In this document: piece after piece, positions 58,887 through 64,000 of the stretch | Position numbering within the stretch: position 1 is the stretch's first letter | How the letters are laid out: every line of letters starts with the position of its first letter | Assembly: GCA_013054445.1 (NCBI GenBank) | Contig: JAAMPI010000056.1 | Location: 1-64,000 of the forward strand | Direction of reading: 5' to 3' | Origin: Cudoniella acicularis | Taxonomy: Eukaryota > Ascomycota > Leotiomycetes > Helotiales > Helotiaceae | Length of the DNA: 64,000 nt | The notes under the pieces: model-generated | The model's database searches: none | What the model saw: the letters and a program-made list of their open reading frames with translations, nothing else | What the model was told of the DNA's origin: nothing | Program-made: the position numbers and the translations under genes

Positions 58887-59728
58887 CTAGCCTAATTTAT
58901 CCAGTAATCTTCGCCGTCTCCTCTCGACCAATTCCTCTTGTACTTCCTCGGGCGTCGGTAACTTCCATGCTTCGCCGTCTCCAGCATCGCCCGGTAATGG
59001 CTCCCATCCCTTCGGTGCTTGCCCGTCTTTGCCCGCAAGTAAGTTCTCAAATGCCTCTTTCTCTTTCTGTATTTCGTATGCTAACAGTGTTCCATCCTCC
59101 TCATCGAGATTGTAGCCATAGTATGATGCATCGACTTGCTTCCGTAGATCTGATCTTGAATCTAATGGCTTATCTTCTTTTGGTTTGGATTGCGCTTCAA
59201 ACATCTCTTTGACACCAGGAAGTTCTCTCGCTCGACCAAAGTATCTATGAAAAGCAGGTTAGAAAGTCCTCAGTTCCACTTCACAATCTTCAACGTACCT
59301 ATATCCCTTCCCAGCACCAGGTATCTCTCTTCCCTCGTCATCATACACCTTTCCACCTCCCCGCATATAATTTGGACCACCCAGATTCCTAATTTGCACC
59401 TCCCACATGTGCTTCTCCCTCATCGCCTTATTGATCTCATCGTTCAAATCCCGAATCATATAGTCGCTTAAGCTTGCTTCCTGGATCCTGCTAACCTTGC
59501 GCGAGATCTCCTTCAGCACCTGGCCACGCCATTTTTCGCATGTGGGTATCGAAGTGACCTCTGTGATCATCTTCGGGCGCCTGGTTCGTCCTGCATCGAT
59601 AATGCCTAGGTCTGCTGCTTGCGCTTCACGGAAGCGGAAGAGCATTGATTGCGCTTTTTCTGAGTTTCGCGCCTATGGAATTGTTAGCAAATTTCATACT
59701 GTGCAGGGTGCACGATTTAGCATACCAT
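58887..59728 (-). CDS. isy1: Pre-mRNA splicing factor Isy1, 244 aa, start codon alone on exon 1
   Basis: Exon 1 holds only the ATG (59728-59726), followed by a 53-nt intron (donor GTATGC, branch GCTAAC, acceptor CCATAG); exons 2 (59672-59299) and 3 (59244-58887) follow. The protein is the Isy1 family: ARNSEKAQSMLFRFREAQAA, RPKMITEVTSIPTCEKWRGQ, VLKEISRKVSRIQEASLSDY, IRDLNDEINKAMREKHMWE, IRNLGGPNYMRGGG, then across intron 2 YRYFGRARELPGVKEMFE, and a C-terminal Glu/Arg-rich helix. Isy1 is part of the Prp19/NineTeen-associated complex at the catalytic spliceosome and affects 3' splice-site fidelity. The start codon was placed by the conserved MARNSEKAQSML opening. Confidence 0.93.
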
Positions 59729-62700
59729 GATTGCAGGGCTATAGGGACTGCCTCTGTGGTATGGTGGGGATTTGCGGAGCGGACTGTTGACCTGGCTTCC
59801 TTCATGCCAAAAGCTTCAAGAAATCGATGAGGCTTGAACGGAAAGTCCACTAGCGGCCGCTAGCGTAAATTCGGTCGCGTGCTCCACAAATGTCCGTCGC
59901 GTCTCCAAGCTTCTCTCCACACAACACAACACAATCCTGCGATGACGACAACTTTCATCGAGCTTCACCATTCAACCATCCAGGCGACTGGATGTGTTGA
60001 ACATGCGTGACATATATGAACAGAGATCTTAGCAGGCGAGCACTCCATCCTGGCTAGGAACATTGGATGCTTGAAACGCGGTTTCGATCTGGGAACAGTC
60101 GATGGACGGGATTTGAGTTGCAATGACGACAATCAGCACCACCTTGAGATGTTTTCCTTGACGCTACTGCTCTTGTTGCTTGTGCTTCGAGTCTCTAATG
60201 GGGGTTGGAGATGACATTCGTGGGCATCAAGAAACGTAGTGAGATAGGTCGACGCATCGCTGAGAGAGGAAATAGTTTTCAATCGGAGTAACTTGGTATG
60301 TTTCAAACCTTCCACTGATGCTTCACTTGGTAATAAACATGCAGAATCTCGTTCTTCGGTTCTACTGGTGAGAAGCCCCTGAGGGTATTCGTTGTTTCTG
60401 GTTCGAAGTTATGGTTTCGCTCTTCTTTTGCCCGGTGATGACCAAGTGTCCAAAAAGCCAAAATTGCAGGCCAGCCGACCGGCACGTTGTTGCTTCTACG
60501 ATGATATGCTGGTAAGGTTGGCTATGAGAACTTTGAGAGCTAATCTGAGGGCAAAACATACACATTCTTCTGAAGGACTTCCAGTGAACGTCTGCTAATA
60601 TTGTTGCGTCTGTTCGTTGCTTGTTATATTATGCGATATTCTTTTTGTATTGATGAGACTGGAAGACAAGACCTGGTTTTTCTACTTTTATCAGTTGTCA
60701 GCGTATACTGCTTTAGAACATAGCGTGGTTGTACAAACTGTATTTTAATGTAAAGATTTGCCGCGCATACTCATTTGTTTCCACGCGTGATTATCGATAG
60801 TACTTGATACTTGGAGACTGGTAAGATTTTGACCTTATGCTAGCCACGAATGCCCATAGAAATTGACCAAGGTCTCGGCAATAGCTTGCACCTGTGTCCG
60901 GTGTTGCCAGATATGCACTAACCAGAAAGGGAGGTCAACTGCCATAGAGTAGCATATCACGGTAAAATTATTTACCGTTCACTGTAGCCGAGCCCAAAAT
61001 TAATCCCACAAAGAATTTCAGTCTCTTCCAAAATATCGTCTCCAGCATCTGCGACAGAATATCCCAACCACCAAGTCAGATGGTTTGCTTGGCTTTCCTT
61101 GACAAGGTCAGCACTCCTTTCTCCATCTTCCATCGCGGGGCTTCTAGAGGACGCGGATTTGGAGCAACATGCTCCAGTTCGACGGCTCCAACACTTGGTC
61201 GAGAAGACCGCCTGGTAGGCTGGAATCGAAGCTATCCCAGTGTCTACAGCAGATGGCATCATTAAGGTCTCCAGACTGTTGGGCAGTCAAGTCCTCCCGA
61301 AAAAGGAGCCTATTCTCTCTCCTTCTAATACAGCATGCCGCCATCCTGGACTGATTGCTAACAACTTCATCCTCAGATAGAACGCCGCGAGAACAACGAG
61401 AACCGCTCCCATGAGTCGCGAGCTGACTCCCCAACACTGTTCGTGTCACCAGGGTGAGTCCTCGATTACATTTAGCACACAGTTTACGCCAAATTTCTTT
61501 GTCATATCACAATCTATCGAGTCTAAGGTCAAGCCCTACCTTGACCCCGGAGTCGGCGGTTTGGAATTGATACATGCACACAGAGGAGGATGTCCGCAGT
61601 ACCGCACTAGTAAAAATGCAGGCCAAAGCACAACGAGAAGTCTCTTAGGTGCTATAGCTGGGAGTTACATCCATTTGAACAGTTTCAAATAACCACACAC
61701 AAGTTATCCCAACCCTGCTGGATACTAGCCAAGCCGGCTACATTTCCTATCCATTCCTAGGATGTTGTGTCCAGTGGCTTCGCGCTGCTTCGGCAGTGTA
61801 CCCTTTTATTTCACTGCTTTACAGTGCGCGCCTGCGACCTGGCCCGACTGCTAGTGCAGAATTTTCATGACCTCATCACTTACCCTGGAAAAGAGAATGC
61901 CCACACACAACCAGACCTCGCGCTTTAAGATACAATCATGCAATGCTGTATCGTTGTGCGGATATAGGCCCACATTATAGGCTGCCCTAAAGGCGTCCCG
62001 CGTGAACCAGAGTCTAATCAAGCTAAGCTTAGCCTATATTCACTACACTGCATCAAACAAAGCATTCCCAGATGTTAAGGACCTATTGAGCATTAACAAA
62101 ACATCGCTAAGGACCTCTTATATCTACACATCCATTAGAACTGATATTGTCTCAAAGTGCGTGAAAAGGTGTTTTCTGTTCTAATCAAATAAAGCATAGA
62201 GCTGTCCGCACCTTCCAACAGCACAAAGCATCCCAAGGCCTTATCAGCTATGATGTTTTGGAACTATTTATGTTACTTTCTTGACTTTAAAAGTTCCTGT
62301 ACAACATTCGATAAAACAAAAGACTTGTTTTGTGGTGCAGAATCGAGTAGTTCAGAGGCAAAGTTACCCGAACATGTGATCACCAAAAAGGGGGCAATAT
62401 CCATGCGTTGATTGGCTCAGCACTTGAAGTGACTATGTTGATGCTCACATATAGTGTACGAATCCCTTCAAAGCACAGAAAATGACTTGCTGCTCTCGAC
62501 TCCTCCGACATCATCGTGCTTGCTTTGACTACCTACATGCTTTGGCATGTTATCCTTCTAGCTTTCATCACATCTTTACACACTTGAACTTTCACCAATC
62601 TTTAATTGTCAGTTCCTCACACACTGTGGCGCATTCTTTGCCCCAGCCTTTATGGTTCTTGTTTTTATCGAATCTACTTTAACTTCGTGCTTTCAGCTCT

Positions 62701-62908
62701 TTACAAATTGTGGCATATTCTCCTACCTGTGGTGTACTACCCCCCTCACCATTCAATAAACTGCCGACCTCGCTACGAGTCTACCATACTAACGATAAAT
62801 TCTGCCTACAGACCTTCGTGACGCCCGACCTCAAGCTCCGCCTACCCATCCAACTTTTCTCGCGCTCGCTATCAAAGCATCATCACTATAAATTCCGAGG
62901 ACGACGAG
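59729..62908. other. Long intergenic region, no gene recognised
   Basis: About 3.2 kb upstream of both Isy1 (minus) and the BTB gene (plus). Several 60-100-codon frames occur (for example minus 61449-61144 and 61262-60972, the latter containing NHLTWWLGYSVADAGDDILE), but no domain is recognised. The last 400 bp before 62909 are pyrimidine-rich leader-like sequence. Confidence 0.45.
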
Positions 62909-64000
62909 ATGGCCGATTTAGTTACCCCCGCACAACCTATCAATGCCGGCGAAGCCAATGATGTCGACGAATACCCGGAATTCAAGGATGACGATGTTTT
63001 AATCACCAGTTGGGGCGACTACACCTGGAAGCTGCACAGCACCCTCCTCATCAGAGCGTCGCCGTTCTTCAAGGATCTTCTCTCAAGCAAGATGGCGATT
63101 AAGTTGAAGCCAAAGGACAAGCAGGATGGGAACACCATCAAGTGGAAGATCCGCCTGGTACCGCACAAACTGAATCCGAAAGACCTGAGATTCCGAAGCT
63201 TTGAGATCTGGGTAAGTGTTCATCCTGCTCTGAGACACTGTTCTTCCCTCACCTTCCTGTTGCAAGCGCGCACCTCGATTTTTCGCAGTAACACAATGCT
63301 TCACGGCTTTTTTTTCGGACATGTGCTAATATTAAAGTAGGATCCATCAAAGAAAAACGGCGGTTGGAGCGTGGTTGACATGTCCAATACGGAAAATTTT
63401 TCAGCCTTCAATGAAGACCATCCACCCACCTTTTGCCGCACCTATACCAATTTATTCTCCATCTTCTGCTGCGGCACTATCCCCGATTACACAAATGACA
63501 AATCTGGTTACTACTACATTTCCGATGGAATTGCGATTCTCTTGGCCGCTGAACACATTGGAGCACTCCCCTCTATCCGCCTGGTCCTTGAAGCCTACCT
63601 CCTGCGCTTGGGCCAAACACTTTGGCATCACGTCGCACACAAATCCGAACACTGGTCCTTCGTCGCCGCCCGCATGCGCTCACCAATGATATTTCGAGAA
63701 GCCATGTGCCATATCGTCGGCAAATTCGGTATCAAAGGCGGTGTCGATAAGAAGTTCTTTGAGGTCAACGCTCTTCGTCAAAGCATCCTTGAACTGGCGC
63801 AAAAGAAACATGACGAGTTGACGGAGCTAAAGAAGAAGGTCGAGCTAGACTTGATCTTGATGTACCCTCCACGCATGTTCCACCCCCAGAACGGCATGCT
63901 GATCCCCAACCGCGCTGTCTACGGCAGCGATATCTACCTCTGGCAAGCTCGTAGCATCTTCTCAAACTACATTGCCAGCGCATTCTTCCATAACTTCCAC
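62909..64000 (+). CDS. BTB/POZ-domain protein, 3' end beyond the window
   Basis: Exon 1 (62909-63211) starts MADLVTPAQPINAGEANDVD and enters a BTB fold: DDDVLITSWGDYTWKLHSTL, LIRASPFFKDLLSSK. A 129-nt intron (63212-63340; GTAAGT, branch GCTAAT, acceptor AAAGTAG) joins to DPSKKNGGWSVVDMSNTENF, and the frame stays open to the end of the window, with IAILLAAEHIGALPSIRLVL, FREAMCHIVGKFG and a basic coil (KKHDELTELKKKVELDL). The protein belongs to the large, fast-evolving fungal BTB family whose members may act as Cullin-3 adaptors or have no known role. Substrate or partner cannot be inferred. Confidence 0.8.

Noticed and set aside
1..64000. CRISPR arrays, operons and riboswitches
   Set aside because: The window is eukaryotic; the regular repeats seen are a minisatellite and simple repeats without spacer structure.

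Overview
The window is nuclear DNA of a filamentous ascomycete (Pezizomycotina). Genes carry many short introns (44-252 bp) with GT..AG ends and CTAAC/CTGAC-type branch sites. The gene set is fungal: a NACHT NLR, HsbA, a Rom2-type RhoGEF with DEP and CNH domains, GH3 xylosidase, a Gyp2/Mdr1-type TBC protein, and a tRNA with an anticodon-loop intron. Protein resemblances suggest Leotiomycetes/Helotiales, but that is from memory and low confidence.

Layout. 1-10 kb is an accessory, gene-poor block: the tail of a Tc1/mariner transposase, a large frame-broken NACHT/HEAT-repeat NLR gene (2068-5926), AT-rich decayed sequence, and a minisatellite of about 80-95 bp units (9087-9613). 10-19 kb holds an intron-containing tRNA-Gly(GCC), an 84-residue protein that is almost only a Sin3-type PAH domain, an HtrL/YibB-like gene, the C-terminal part of a fungal transcription-factor-like gene, and an ORF-free AT-rich block (17.99-19.37 kb). 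19.4-26.6 kb is a patch of secreted proteins: a class-3 lipase, a convergent HsbA-type hydrophobic-surface binder, two small candidate secreted or Cys-rich ORFs, and a GH3 beta-xylosidase. 27-54 kb is mostly housekeeping: TBC/GRAM/EF-hand Rab-GAP, an unknown protein with a SAM-like region, Tudor-SN (SND1), Cu/Zn SOD, RhoGEF, a small Gln/Thr-rich protein, transaldolase and the mitochondrial ribosome-assembly GTPase Mtg1. 53.5-64 kb is mixed: a patatin-like gene that has lost its catalytic-Asp segment, a 599-bp hAT-type MITE sitting inside an ORF, the splicing factor Isy1, and a BTB/POZ gene running off the end.

Cross-cutting points. Four genes (NLR, HsbA, TBC, RhoGEF) each return to one frame if a single A is removed from an A6-A9 run, which looks like homopolymer over-calling, although other explanations are given. 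The clearest structural find is the MITE: removing it with one copy of its imperfect 8-bp target duplication rejoins the two flanking reading frames exactly. The most unusual coding finds are the stand-alone PAH mini-protein, the Asp-less patatin and the uncharacterised N-terminal region of the NLR.
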